Origin: JAAXHV01 sp965207165
GTDB lineage: Bacteria > Pseudomonadota > Gammaproteobacteria > Eutrophobiales > Eutrophobiaceae
Length of the DNA stretch: 64,000 nt
Direction of reading: 5' to 3'
NCBI GenBank assembly: GCA_965207165.1
Contig: OZ242265.1
Span: 2,418,001-2,482,000 of the forward strand
Shown here: positions 52,740 to 63,651 of the stretch, piece by piece
Layout: every line of letters begins with the position of its first letter
Position numbering within the stretch: the first letter of the stretch is position 1
Notes under the pieces: model-generated
What the model saw: the letters and a program-made list of their open reading frames with translations, nothing else
Database searches by the model: none
Told to the model about the DNA's origin: nothing
Made by a program: the position numbers and the translations under genes

Positions 52740-55037
52740 ATGCCTGCAGAAAAAACGCAACATAAATCTGAGCACGCCCCCAGTCTGGAGTTGAAACTCT
52801 ATTACTGGTTATGTTTTCCTGTTGTCCTGCTTTTTGTCCTCATGACAGGTTTCATGATCTATGAAACCACCCGCGTCTTCCTCAATGAAACCCGGACGAA
52901 CACAGACACCGTCCTGAAACAGGGAGCCGAACAGATCAGTGTGGGGATTGATAAATTTGAAAATTTCGCCACCCGCTGGATCGAAGATTTTCATGCGCAC
53001 CAGGGAAACATCGGACATCACGATGACACCGTCGATGCCAGGAGCCTGGTCTACGATCAGGAAGGGTTGAGGTTATACATTAAATCCGGGCAGGGAGAAA
53101 TTACCCGTTATCACAGGTACATCCAGGGTGCGACCATAATCATGCTCAGCGAAACACTGGCTCAGGAGAGCCGTCTGGCCCGTGAAATCAGCAGCAGGTT
53201 TACCGCCGGCATGAACCCCGGATGGGCAGAACCGTTCTTATCGTATGAACGCACATGGCTGTTGCCTTATTCCAGGCAGCTTGCCGGCAACCAGACGCTG
53301 GTCATGCTCGTACCCCTGCAGGAACTCTACAACCGTTTGGAGATAAACTACCCGGGCAGCGATATGTCCACGTTCCTGGCCTTGGATGACCGGCGCGTGC
53401 GCACACCTGCCGGAAGCGCACCGGCTGCGGGAGATTACCTGAAAATCGTCAATATTGACGATATTAACAATTCGGCGCTTCCACACTGGACCGCATTTAT
53501 TACCGGCACCCGGTTTTTCACCCTGTATCATCCCGAAGCCGTGCTGCCCGGCCTGTACATCGGACTTTCCTATGACGATATAGATTTATACGACCGGCTG
53601 AAGCAGTACCTGCTGCTGGGCCTGTTGCTGGCGATTGCCGGTACAGGTTTGCTCTATGCTGTTGTCCGGCGCGGTATCAACCTGTTCTCCCGCTCCGTTA
53701 CCGAGCTGCGCGATCAACTGGAAATCGTAAGCAGCGGCAGCCTGGATATGCAATTACCGGAAAACCAGCGTTACCGGGAAATCAACTATATCACCAGGAT
53801 GGTGAACCAGTTGCTCAGGCAGTTGAAGGACCACGTCCGCCAGTTGCAGGAGGAGACCGAGAGGTCCGCGTCCCTGGCCAGTGAGATAGCCATCGCCGGA
53901 CGTATCCAGCAGGACCTGCTCCCGGGTGACCCCGATCAGGTTACCGGCCAGTCCGATATCGACCTCGGCTTTTTGCTGGCTCCGGCAAAGAAGATTGCCG
54001 GTGATTTCTACTGCTTCGCCCCGCGTCCCGACGGCAAGCTCCTGTTCGCCGTCGGCGACGTCTCGGGTAAAGGCATCGCCGCAGCGCTGGTCGCCAAGGA
54101 CTGCGTCAACCTTTTCGATACGTACGGGCAGAACCTGGCGCCGGCGCAACTGCTGCGACAGATGAACTCTGACCTGTTCGACAGGTTCGCCCGCGAATCC
54201 ATGTTTGTCACCATGTTCTGTTGCCTGCTGGACACGAAAAACGGTATGCTGGTCCACTGCGACGCCGGGCACGAGACGCCCTTGCTGTACCGGGCCGGGA
54301 ACGGGGAAATCAGCCCCCTGGCCGTGGAACGGAACATGGCCCTGGGTTTTCTGCCGGATACCCCGTACAAGGAAACCGGCATAAAACTGGAAAAAGACCA
54401 TACCTTGCTGCTATATACTGACGGACTGGAAGGCAACCTCAACAGGCAGGACGGCACGCCCGGCCTGCCCCTGGGCGTTACGCTTCTCGGCAGCAGGATG
54501 CTGGACAATATCGAACTGCAGACCAAACTCCATTGCATCAAGGACCTGGCGCTGCGTAAACAGGGCGGTGAACTCTACGACGACATAACCATGATAGGTG
54601 TAACCCGTGAGAAAACCCCTTACCGATCTTTTCATATTCCTCCGCATTCAGCAGAAGCGGGTAACGCAATCAGCCGGCTGCGGGCGCAACTCGAGTTACA
54701 ACAGGTCGGGCGGAAGGACATCAACCGTCTCAGTGTGGTGCTGGATGAATGGTTGAGTAACCTGATCAGGTACGCCGGAGTGGACAGTGACATCATTGTT
54801 TGCAGCCGCGTTGACGAGGGCGGAGTCGACATGGAGATCATCGCCAGTTGCAACGATTCCATCAACCCGCTGCAACGGCCGGAACTGGACGTCTACAACC
54901 ACCTGCAGTCTCATGCGGCAGGCGGCTTCGGCATTCATATCATCCGTAACCTGGTCGATGATGCTTCCTACGAGACGGAGGCGAACTGGGTCAGACTGGT
55001 TGTGCGCGCCGACAAGGAGAGAGACGATGCAGCATAA
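52740..55037 (+). CDS. Membrane SpoIIE-type phosphatase fused to an anti-sigma-type ATPase domain
   Basis: A 765-residue sensor-regulator. Helices at about 21-43 and 289-309 enclose a periplasmic sensor region. A HAMP-like linker (310-365) leads to a PP2C/SpoIIE phosphatase domain (about 385-600) with metal-binding GDFYC (421-425), GDVSGKG (439-445), DAGHETP and LLYTDGLEGN. A C-terminal HATPase_c_2 domain follows (about 630-760; VVLDEWLSNLIRYAG and GGFGIHIIRNLVDD). These two activities are separate RsbU- and RsbW-like proteins in other type III systems. It overlaps sctN by 11 bases. No STAS partner is in the window. Confidence 0.85.
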   Translation: MPAEKTQHKSEHAPSLELKLYYWLCFPVVLLFVLMTGFMIYETTRVFLNETRTNTDTVLKQGAEQISVGIDKFENFATRWIEDFHAHQGNIGHHDDTVDARSLVYDQEGLRLYIKSGQGEITRYHRYIQGATIIMLSETLAQESRLAREISSRFTAGMNPGWAEPFLSYERTWLLPYSRQLAGNQTLVMLVPLQELYNRLEINYPGSDMSTFLALDDRRVRTPAGSAPAAGDYLKIVNIDDINNSALPHWTAFITGTRFFTLYHPEAVLPGLYIGLSYDDIDLYDRLKQYLLLGLLLAIAGTGLLYAVVRRGINLFSRSVTELRDQLEIVSSGSLDMQLPENQRYREINYITRMVNQLLRQLKDHVRQLQEETERSASLASEIAIAGRIQQDLLPGDPDQVTGQSDIDLGFLLAPAKKIAGDFYCFAPRPDGKLLFAVGDVSGKGIAAALVAKDCVNLFDTYGQNLAPAQLLRQMNSDLFDRFARESMFVTMFCCLLDTKNGMLVHCDAGHETPLLYRAGNGEISPLAVERNMALGFLPDTPYKETGIKLEKDHTLLLYTDGLEGNLNRQDGTPGLPLGVTLLGSRMLDNIELQTKLHCIKDLALRKQGGELYDDITMIGVTREKTPYRSFHIPPHSAEAGNAISRLRAQLELQQVGRKDINRLSVVLDEWLSNLIRYAGVDSDIIVCSRVDEGGVDMEIIASCNDSINPLQRPELDVYNHLQSHAAGGFGIHIIRNLVDDASYETEANWVRLVVRADKERDDAA

Positions 55038-56349
55038 ACTCCACTATATCAGTGACACGATCGGCAAAGTTACGCAGGACGCGCAATTGTTCCAGTTGCG
55101 GGGAAACGTCCTGAAGGTCACCGGCACCTTGATCAGGGCCAGTGTCCCGAATGCGAAAATCGGCGAGATCTGCATCCTCAGCAACCCGGGCTCCAACGAC
55201 TCGGTCAACGCGGAGGTCGTAGGCTTCGATGGCCGAGAGGCGATACTCAGCCCAATCGGCAGCATGGTGGGCATTTCCAACGCCACCCGCGTCGAACTCA
55301 CCGGTGAGATCCAGAACATTGCCGTGGGCCCGCAACTGCTGGGCAAGGTACTGGACGGGATGGGCAGGCCTATCGGTTCCCCGCCTGTCGACAGCAAGAC
55401 CCGCTATCCCGTACTGGCAGACCCTCCCAACCCCATGGACCGCAAGATGATCACCAGGTCTGTCACTACCGGGCTGCGCGCCATCGACGTCGGCATCACC
55501 CTGGGCGAGGGCCAGCGCATGGGTATTTTCGCAGCCGCCGGGGTGGGCAAGAGCACCTTGCTGTCCATGCTGGTGAGGAATGCGGATACCGACGTGGTTG
55601 TCCTTGCGCTGATCGGCGAGCGCGGCCGCGAGGTGCGCGAGTTCATAGAAAAGGATATCGGTGAGGAAGGCCTGAAGCGCTCGGTGCTGGTGGTGGCCAC
55701 GTCTGATAAAAATTCCCTGGAACGGCTGAAAGCGGCGTACGTGGCTACGGCCATAGCCGAATATTTCCGCGATCAGGGCAGGCGCGTACTGCTGCTGATG
55801 GACTCCGTCACCCGTTTTGCCCGGGCCCAGCGCGAGATCGGCCTGGCGGTAGGCGAACCCCCTACCCGGCGCGGCTTTCCACCTTCGGTTTTCAGCGAGC
55901 TGCCGAAACTCATGGAACGCTCCGGTAATTCGGACAAGGGCTCTATCACCGCACTCTACACGGTGCTGGTGGAAGGTGACGATATGACCGAACCCGTGGC
56001 CGACGAAACCCGTTCCATACTGGACGGGCACATCATCCTGTCCCGGCAACTGGCGGAAGCCGGCCACTACCCGGCAATAGATGTGACCGCCAGCATAAGC
56101 CGTATCATGACGGCGATTACCGGCGACGAGCACCAGCGCCTGAACCAGCGCCTGCGCGAACTGTTGTCGAAACGGCAGGAGATAGATTTATTGATAAAAG
56201 TGGGCGAGTACAAGCAGGGCGCCGACAAGCTGGCCGACGAGGCCATCGCCAAGCACGACAGCCTCACGGAATTCCTGCGCCAGCGCCACGGAGAAGCGGA
56301 CACCATGGAAAACGTTCTGGAACGGCTGCGCGCCATAATAGACGGCTGA
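55027..56349 (+). CDS. sctN: Type III secretion ATPase SctN
   Basis: A 440-residue hexameric ATPase that unfolds substrates and detaches chaperones. Walker A is GVGKSTLLSML; GERGREVREFIE, VLLLMDSVTRFARAQREIGLAVGEPPTRRGFPPSVF and GSITALYTVLVEGDD are family blocks. ATG 55027 lies inside the upstream regulator gene, so translation is coupled. It is close to flagellar FliI, but the neighbours are of the non-flagellar type. Confidence 0.93.
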   Translation: MQHKLHYISDTIGKVTQDAQLFQLRGNVLKVTGTLIRASVPNAKIGEICILSNPGSNDSVNAEVVGFDGREAILSPIGSMVGISNATRVELTGEIQNIAVGPQLLGKVLDGMGRPIGSPPVDSKTRYPVLADPPNPMDRKMITRSVTTGLRAIDVGITLGEGQRMGIFAAAGVGKSTLLSMLVRNADTDVVVLALIGERGREVREFIEKDIGEEGLKRSVLVVATSDKNSLERLKAAYVATAIAEYFRDQGRRVLLLMDSVTRFARAQREIGLAVGEPPTRRGFPPSVFSELPKLMERSGNSDKGSITALYTVLVEGDDMTEPVADETRSILDGHIILSRQLAEAGHYPAIDVTASISRIMTAITGDEHQRLNQRLRELLSKRQEIDLLIKVGEYKQGADKLADEAIAKHDSLTEFLRQRHGEADTMENVLERLRAIIDG

Positions 56350-56374
56350 AACGTACAACACCGGGGGCGGCAAA

Positions 56375-56842
56375 TTGCTCGAGCAGATTTTTCAGATCAA
56401 GAAACGGCGCGAGGAGGAAGCCGTCAGGGAGGAACTGAGGGCCCGTCTCAGCCTGGAACAGGCGGCCGCCGAGTTGCGTACGGAAATACAGCGAAAAACA
56501 GACTACGAGCAGTGGTCCGGGCAGGAACGCGCGCGCCTTTATGAGAAGCTTCAACAACAGGACTCGGTGAAATATAACAACCTGATGCAATGGAACGCAC
56601 AGGTTGCCGATATTAAACAGGGCCTCCTTGACATAGAAGCCAATATCATGAAGCTGGAACAGGAACGCGACAGGAGGCAGGAGGAACACAAACAGGCGGG
56701 CGAACGAAAACAGCACGCCCAGCAGCAGGTGGTAAAATTCACGGAACTGGTCGAGGAAGAACAGCACGAAGCCAGGAGGCGCCAGGAACTTATGGAAGAT
56801 CGTGAGCTGGAAGATTTCCGTAGACCCGATACCTCTTTCTGA
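56375..56842 (+). CDS. sctO: Type III secretion stalk protein SctO
   Basis: A 155-residue, almost entirely helical coiled-coil protein (LEQIFQIKKRREEEAVREEL onward), the expected form of SctO/FliJ that links ATPase and export gate. It follows sctN by 25 bp. The start is TTG 56375; no ATG is available near the N-terminus. Identification rests on position and coiled-coil character. Confidence 0.8.
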   Translation: MLEQIFQIKKRREEEAVREELRARLSLEQAAAELRTEIQRKTDYEQWSGQERARLYEKLQQQDSVKYNNLMQWNAQVADIKQGLLDIEANIMKLEQERDRRQEEHKQAGERKQHAQQQVVKFTELVEEEQHEARRRQELMEDRELEDFRRPDTSF

Positions 56843-56899
56843 CTGCGTCCCTGACCCGCGTCACACCAGGTGATGCAGTTACCGGGTTAACCTATACTT

Positions 56900-57859
56900 A
56901 TGCCCATGCGCCAGGAAATCATTTCCGTGACCGTGCCGGAGCACCATGCCGGCAAACGGCTTGACCAGGTCCTGGCCCTGTTATGCCCACAGCATTCCCG
57001 TGCCCGCCTGCAGACGTGGATCAGGAACGGTTTTGTTACCGTGGACGGCGCTTCCCTGAAGCAGAAAGACCCAGTCCGGGGCGGGCAATCGATCGAAGTA
57101 AGGGCGCAGCTCACCAGTCACAACGAAAAATGGACAGGACAGGATATCCCCTTGGATATCATTCACGAGGACGACGCCATTCTTGTAGTCAACAAGGCGC
57201 CGGGAATTATCGTTCACCCGGGTGCGGGTAACCCGGATCGCACCCTGGTCAATGCCTTGCTGTATTACTGCCCCGAACTTGCACAAATCCCGCGGGCAGG
57301 GATAGTACATCGCCTGGACAAGGACACCTCCGGGATCATGGTGGTGGCAAAATCACTGCCGGCCCACACGAGACTGGTCAGGGATTTATCGGAAAGGAAA
57401 ATTACCAGGGAGTACCGTGCAGTGGTACACGGCCAGCTGATCAGCGGCGGGACGATTTCCGCTGCCATTGGCAGGCACCCGACGCTACGCACGCGCATGA
57501 GCGTTACAGACCGCGGGAAAAATGCGACCACCCACTACCGGATCGTAAAAAAATTCCCCGTCTGCACGGATATCAAACTAAGCCTGGAGACGGGACGCAC
57601 CCATCAGATACGGGTCCATATGGCGCACCTGGGCAACCCCGTCATCGGCGACCCCGTCTATGGAGGGAGGAAGCGCTTCCCGAAAAATGTATCGGCTACG
57701 CTCAGGGAGGCGCTTGCCGCCTTCCCCAGGCAGGCCCTGCATTCGCTGCGGCTGGAACTGCCGCACCCGGTGACCGGTAACCGTGTGGAGTGGGAAGCGC
57801 CTCTCGCCGCCGACATGGGAAATCTCCTGGCTGTCATAAGCAGTGAAACGGACGCATAA
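56900..57859 (+). CDS. rluD: 23S rRNA pseudouridine synthase RluD
   Basis: A 319-residue enzyme that makes pseudouridine 1911, 1915 and 1917 in helix 69. An S4 domain (residues about 18-75) precedes the catalytic core. The catalytic Asp is in AGIVHRLDKDTSGIMVVAK (about 135-153), and GRTHQIRVHM follows. Start ATG 56900 or 56906. It overlaps pgeF by 17 bases, a conserved pairing. Confidence 0.95.
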   Translation: MPMRQEIISVTVPEHHAGKRLDQVLALLCPQHSRARLQTWIRNGFVTVDGASLKQKDPVRGGQSIEVRAQLTSHNEKWTGQDIPLDIIHEDDAILVVNKAPGIIVHPGAGNPDRTLVNALLYYCPELAQIPRAGIVHRLDKDTSGIMVVAKSLPAHTRLVRDLSERKITREYRAVVHGQLISGGTISAAIGRHPTLRTRMSVTDRGKNATTHYRIVKKFPVCTDIKLSLETGRTHQIRVHMAHLGNPVIGDPVYGGRKRFPKNVSATLREALAAFPRQALHSLRLELPHPVTGNRVEWEAPLAADMGNLLAVISSETDA

Positions 57860-58583
57860 GAACTGGATAGATGCGGAATGGGCGGCTCCCGCGCATGTAC
57901 ACGCGGGGACCACCACCCGGTCGGGCGGCGCCAGCCCTGGTCCATTCAACGGCTTCAACCTCGCCGCACATGTCGGTGACGAAGCGGAGGCCGTTGCGGA
58001 AAATCGCCTGCAACTGCGCAAGCAATTAAACCTGCCGGGGGAACCGCTCTGGTTGAAGCAGCAGCACGGCAACAGGGTGATCAAGGCGGAAACGGAACAG
58101 CCCGGCCCTGCGGACGGTACATATACCGGTATGGGTGGTGTGGTGTGCGCGGTACTCACCGCCGACTGCATCCCGTTATTGCTCTGCAACCGCGACGGCA
58201 CCGAGATCGCGGCCCTGCACATCGGCTGGCGCGGCCTGTGCAAGAGGATAATCCAACGCGGCCTGTCCATGTTTAACGCCGCGCCTCACGAACTGTCGGC
58301 CTGGGTCGGGCCGCATATCAGCCAGGAAAATTACGAGGTCGGCGCTGACGTGGTCTCCGCCTGCTCATCGATCTGGGCGGAAACCCGGCTTGCAATCACT
58401 CCCGGCCGCGCAGGTCATTGGCACCTGGACCTTGGACAACTGGTCAAGACGGAGCTGCGGCAACTGGGAGTGGCAGACATATCCGGTTGCGGGCGGTGTA
58501 CCTACGCCAACAAGGAAATGTTCTATTCCTACCGCAGGGACGGTGTTACCGGGCGCATGGCAAGCCTGATCTGGATGGAGTGA
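57843..58583 (+). CDS. pgeF: YfiH/PgeF (laccase-domain) purine nucleoside phosphorylase family protein
   Basis: A 246-residue protein. TTRSGGASPGPFNGFNLAAHVGDE opens it, followed by LKQQHGNRV, CAVLTADCIPLLLCN and AALHIGWRGLCKRII. Zn ligands are the His and Cys residues in QQHG, TADCIP and HIGWRG. The family is reported to edit peptidoglycan precursors and to have nucleoside phosphorylase activity. Order rluD-pgeF-clpB is conserved. Confidence 0.92.
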   Translation: MKRTHKNWIDAEWAAPAHVHAGTTTRSGGASPGPFNGFNLAAHVGDEAEAVAENRLQLRKQLNLPGEPLWLKQQHGNRVIKAETEQPGPADGTYTGMGGVVCAVLTADCIPLLLCNRDGTEIAALHIGWRGLCKRIIQRGLSMFNAAPHELSAWVGPHISQENYEVGADVVSACSSIWAETRLAITPGRAGHWHLDLGQLVKTELRQLGVADISGCGRCTYANKEMFYSYRRDGVTGRMASLIWME

Positions 58584-58627
58584 ATATTCGGGGTCAGAGC
58601 AAATGCTCTGACCCCGAATATCCTTTT
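58584..58627 (+). terminator. GGGGTCAGAG hairpin followed by a T-run
   Basis: Arms ATATTCGGGGTCAGAGCA (58584-58601) and their complement (58604-58621) fold with a two-base loop, then CCTTTTT. It can terminate the rluD-pgeF transcript. The arm sequence is shared with the larger palindrome at 34822, so it is also a member of that repeat family. Confidence 0.65.
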
Positions 58628-58699
58628 TCTGTCCGGCCTTGAATCACGGCGGGATGCCCATATTAATACAGTATAGCGAAGCTACTTTATGGAGATGTT

Positions 58700-61276
<2,577 letters not shown>

Positions 61277-61345
61277 TTTCCAGATTTTAGTTGTCAGTTG
61301 CCGGTATTTGGTATAAAGATACACGCTGAATACTGACGACTGAAC

Positions 61346-62248
61346 TTGAATACACTCCCGCAGATATCACTCCCTCTTTTTTATGCCTTGAGCGCAGTGC
61401 TCGGGTTGCTCATCGGGAGTTTTCTTAACGTGGTTATACGGCGTCTCCCCGTCATGATCGAGACAGCATGGCGCCGGGAATGTCATGAATTTCTCGAAAC
61501 CACACCTGCAGCACAACCCGGTCCGGAACCGTATAACCTGATCAGGCCCGGTTCCAGTTGTCCGCATTGCGGACACAGGATAACTCCCGTCGAGAACATT
61601 CCCGTGTTGAGTTACCTGCTGCTCAGGGGGAAATGCTCCGGCTGCAGCAACAGGATCCCGTTACGTTACCCCCTGGTCGAAACCCTTACAGCACTCCTGA
61701 CGGTACTTGTCGCGGTAAACTTCGGTGTCAGTACCCAGACGGTGTTTGCCTGCCTGTTTACCTGGGCGCTTGTTTCGTTGTCCTTTATCGATATCGACCA
61801 TCAACTGCTGCCGGACAGTATCACCCTGCCGTTGCTGTGGCTGGGCCTGATTTGTAACTATTTCGGTTTATTCACTGATTTGTATTCCGCCCTGATGGGC
61901 GCCATCGCCGGTTACGGAATATTCTGGCTGATCCATGTGCTGTTCAAACTCATTGCCGGAAAGGAAGGAATGGGATTGGGAGATTTGAAACTGCTCGCCA
62001 TGCTCGGGGCATGGACAGGTTGGCACGCACTGGCATCCATTATTTTCATTTCCTCACTGCTCGGTTCGCTGGCCGGTATATACCTGGTGTTTCTGCGCAG
62101 GCGGCAACGCCTGTCCTGGCGTGGTTCAAGCCAGGAACCGGCACAGATCGCGTTCGGGCCTTTCCTTGCACTGGCAGGCTGGCTCAGCCTGGTATGGGGG
62201 TTGAACGTTTTCGATTACCTGTACCTGCCGGGAGGGATTGTGACATGA
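61346..62248 (+). CDS. pilD: Prepilin peptidase / N-methyltransferase PilD
   Basis: A 300-residue inner-membrane aspartic protease that cleaves and methylates type IV prepilins and type II secretion pseudopilins. GSFLNVVIRRLP is the N-terminal signature. The Zn-type pairs CPHCGH and CSGCSN are in the cytoplasmic loop. Catalytic Asp residues lie in DIDHQLLPD and GLGDLK. The start is TTG 61346; no nearby ATG fits. pilB and pilC are not in the window. Confidence 0.94.
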   Translation: MNTLPQISLPLFYALSAVLGLLIGSFLNVVIRRLPVMIETAWRRECHEFLETTPAAQPGPEPYNLIRPGSSCPHCGHRITPVENIPVLSYLLLRGKCSGCSNRIPLRYPLVETLTALLTVLVAVNFGVSTQTVFACLFTWALVSLSFIDIDHQLLPDSITLPLLWLGLICNYFGLFTDLYSALMGAIAGYGIFWLIHVLFKLIAGKEGMGLGDLKLLAMLGAWTGWHALASIIFISSLLGSLAGIYLVFLRRRQRLSWRGSSQEPAQIAFGPFLALAGWLSLVWGLNVFDYLYLPGGIVT

Positions 62249-62859
62249 AGCAGCCCATGCGGGTAGGATTGACCGGGGGGATAGGCAGCGGCAAAACGAC
62301 AGTCAAAAATTGTTTTGACGACCTTGGCGTCCCTACGGTAGACGCAGATGAGATATCCCATGATATTACCAGGCCCGGCCTGGCAGCTTTCTACGAAGTG
62401 GTTGCCCTGTTCGGCAAAGAATGCCTGGACGAGGCAGGCAACCTGAACCGGCAATACCTGCGCGAACTGATCTTCGCCAGGCCGGCGCTGAAAAAACAAC
62501 TGGAAGCCATCATCCACCCCCGTGTGCGCCGGGGAATACAGGAGTTCCTGACCCGGGTAACCTATCCTTATTGCATTATCTGCATACCCCTGTTGCTGGA
62601 AACAGGCAGGCAGGCAACCATGGACCGGGTCCTGGTGGTCGATGCGCCCGAAGAATTACAGGTAGCGCGGGTATCCCGGCGGGACAACGCTGATGAAGAG
62701 CAGACAAGGAGTATAATCAATTCCCAGGTCAGCCGGGAGGAGAGACTGCGTTACGCGCATGATATTATTGTCAACGATGGTAATATTGACGACTTGAAAA
62801 AACAGGCCGTGAATTTACATGGCGAATATATCGAGTTATCTCTTCAGAAAAATAACTAA
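62245..62859 (+). CDS. coaE: Dephospho-CoA kinase
   Basis: A 204-residue kinase for the last step of CoA synthesis. The P-loop is GLTGGIGSGKTT (about 8-19), with VDADEISHDITRPG and a C-terminal RRDNADEEQTRSIINSQ lid region. ATG 62245 overlaps the pilD stop (ATGA), the conserved pilD-coaE arrangement. Confidence 0.95.
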   Translation: MKQPMRVGLTGGIGSGKTTVKNCFDDLGVPTVDADEISHDITRPGLAAFYEVVALFGKECLDEAGNLNRQYLRELIFARPALKKQLEAIIHPRVRRGIQEFLTRVTYPYCIICIPLLLETGRQATMDRVLVVDAPEELQVARVSRRDNADEEQTRSIINSQVSREERLRYAHDIIVNDGNIDDLKKQAVNLHGEYIELSLQKNN

Positions 62860-62877
62860 TAACCTGACCTGGTAACC

Positions 62878-63648
62878 ATGGAAAATAGTCTCGTATATGA
62901 ACATCCCCTGAACGAACGTATCAGGACTTTACTGAGAATAGAGAACCTGTTTCACCGCCTGGATAATTATTCGGGATCGACGGACCTGTGGGATATGCGC
63001 CTCACTATCTCCCTGCTGATCGACCTGAATGATTTAATGAAGTGGTCCGACTGCAAAACTGACCTGGCCAAGGAACTGGAGCGGTGCCGGTCAATCCTGG
63101 GCGCGCTGGAAGGTAATCCGGGAGTGGATTCACACAAGCTCAAACAGGTCCTCAGCGACCTCAATGAAAGTCTTGAAACCATGCAGGACAATGCCTACGT
63201 ACCCGGGGCAATACTGGAGAAGGATGAGTTGATCACCTCCATCAGGCAGAAAAGCTCCGTGGCAGGCGGCGCCTGCAATTTTGACCTGCCCGTCTATCAC
63301 CACTGGTTGAACAAGTCTACGCGTTTCAAGCAACAGTGCCTGCGCGAATGGCAGGAAGACATGTTAACCATCAAAAAGGGCACAAACCTGGTGCTGAACC
63401 TGATCCGGAATAACGCTATCGCGACCAAGGAAACTGCCAAGGAGGGATTTTTTCAGCAATCCGTCGAGTCGGGCACGAAATACCAGCTGATCAGGATTGT
63501 CATTCCCAGGAACCTGAAATATTTCCCTGAAGTAAGTGGCGGGAAACACCGGGTTACGGTCCGGTTCATGGAACAGTCCGAGACCTCGAGCCGGCCGGAA
63601 CAGACCGGGAATGACGTGGAATTCGAACTGCATTTCTGCATTTCCTGA
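62878..63648 (+). CDS. zapD: Cell division protein ZapD
   Basis: A 256-residue FtsZ-bundling protein (DUF1342). YEHPLNERIRTLLRIENLF at the start, FDLPVYHHWLN in the middle and a C-terminal beta domain ending FELHFCIS are characteristic. It follows coaE by 18 bp, the conserved order. yacG, often next, is absent; the next gene is convergent. Confidence 0.94.
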   Translation: MENSLVYEHPLNERIRTLLRIENLFHRLDNYSGSTDLWDMRLTISLLIDLNDLMKWSDCKTDLAKELERCRSILGALEGNPGVDSHKLKQVLSDLNESLETMQDNAYVPGAILEKDELITSIRQKSSVAGGACNFDLPVYHHWLNKSTRFKQQCLREWQEDMLTIKKGTNLVLNLIRNNAIATKETAKEGFFQQSVESGTKYQLIRIVIPRNLKYFPEVSGGKHRVTVRFMEQSETSSRPEQTGNDVEFELHFCIS

Positions 63649-63651
63649 CCA

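Noticed and set aside
54991..56133. A 380-codon minus-strand frame opposite sctN
   Set aside because: The plus strand has an unmistakable ATPase sequence with Walker motifs; the opposite frame has none.
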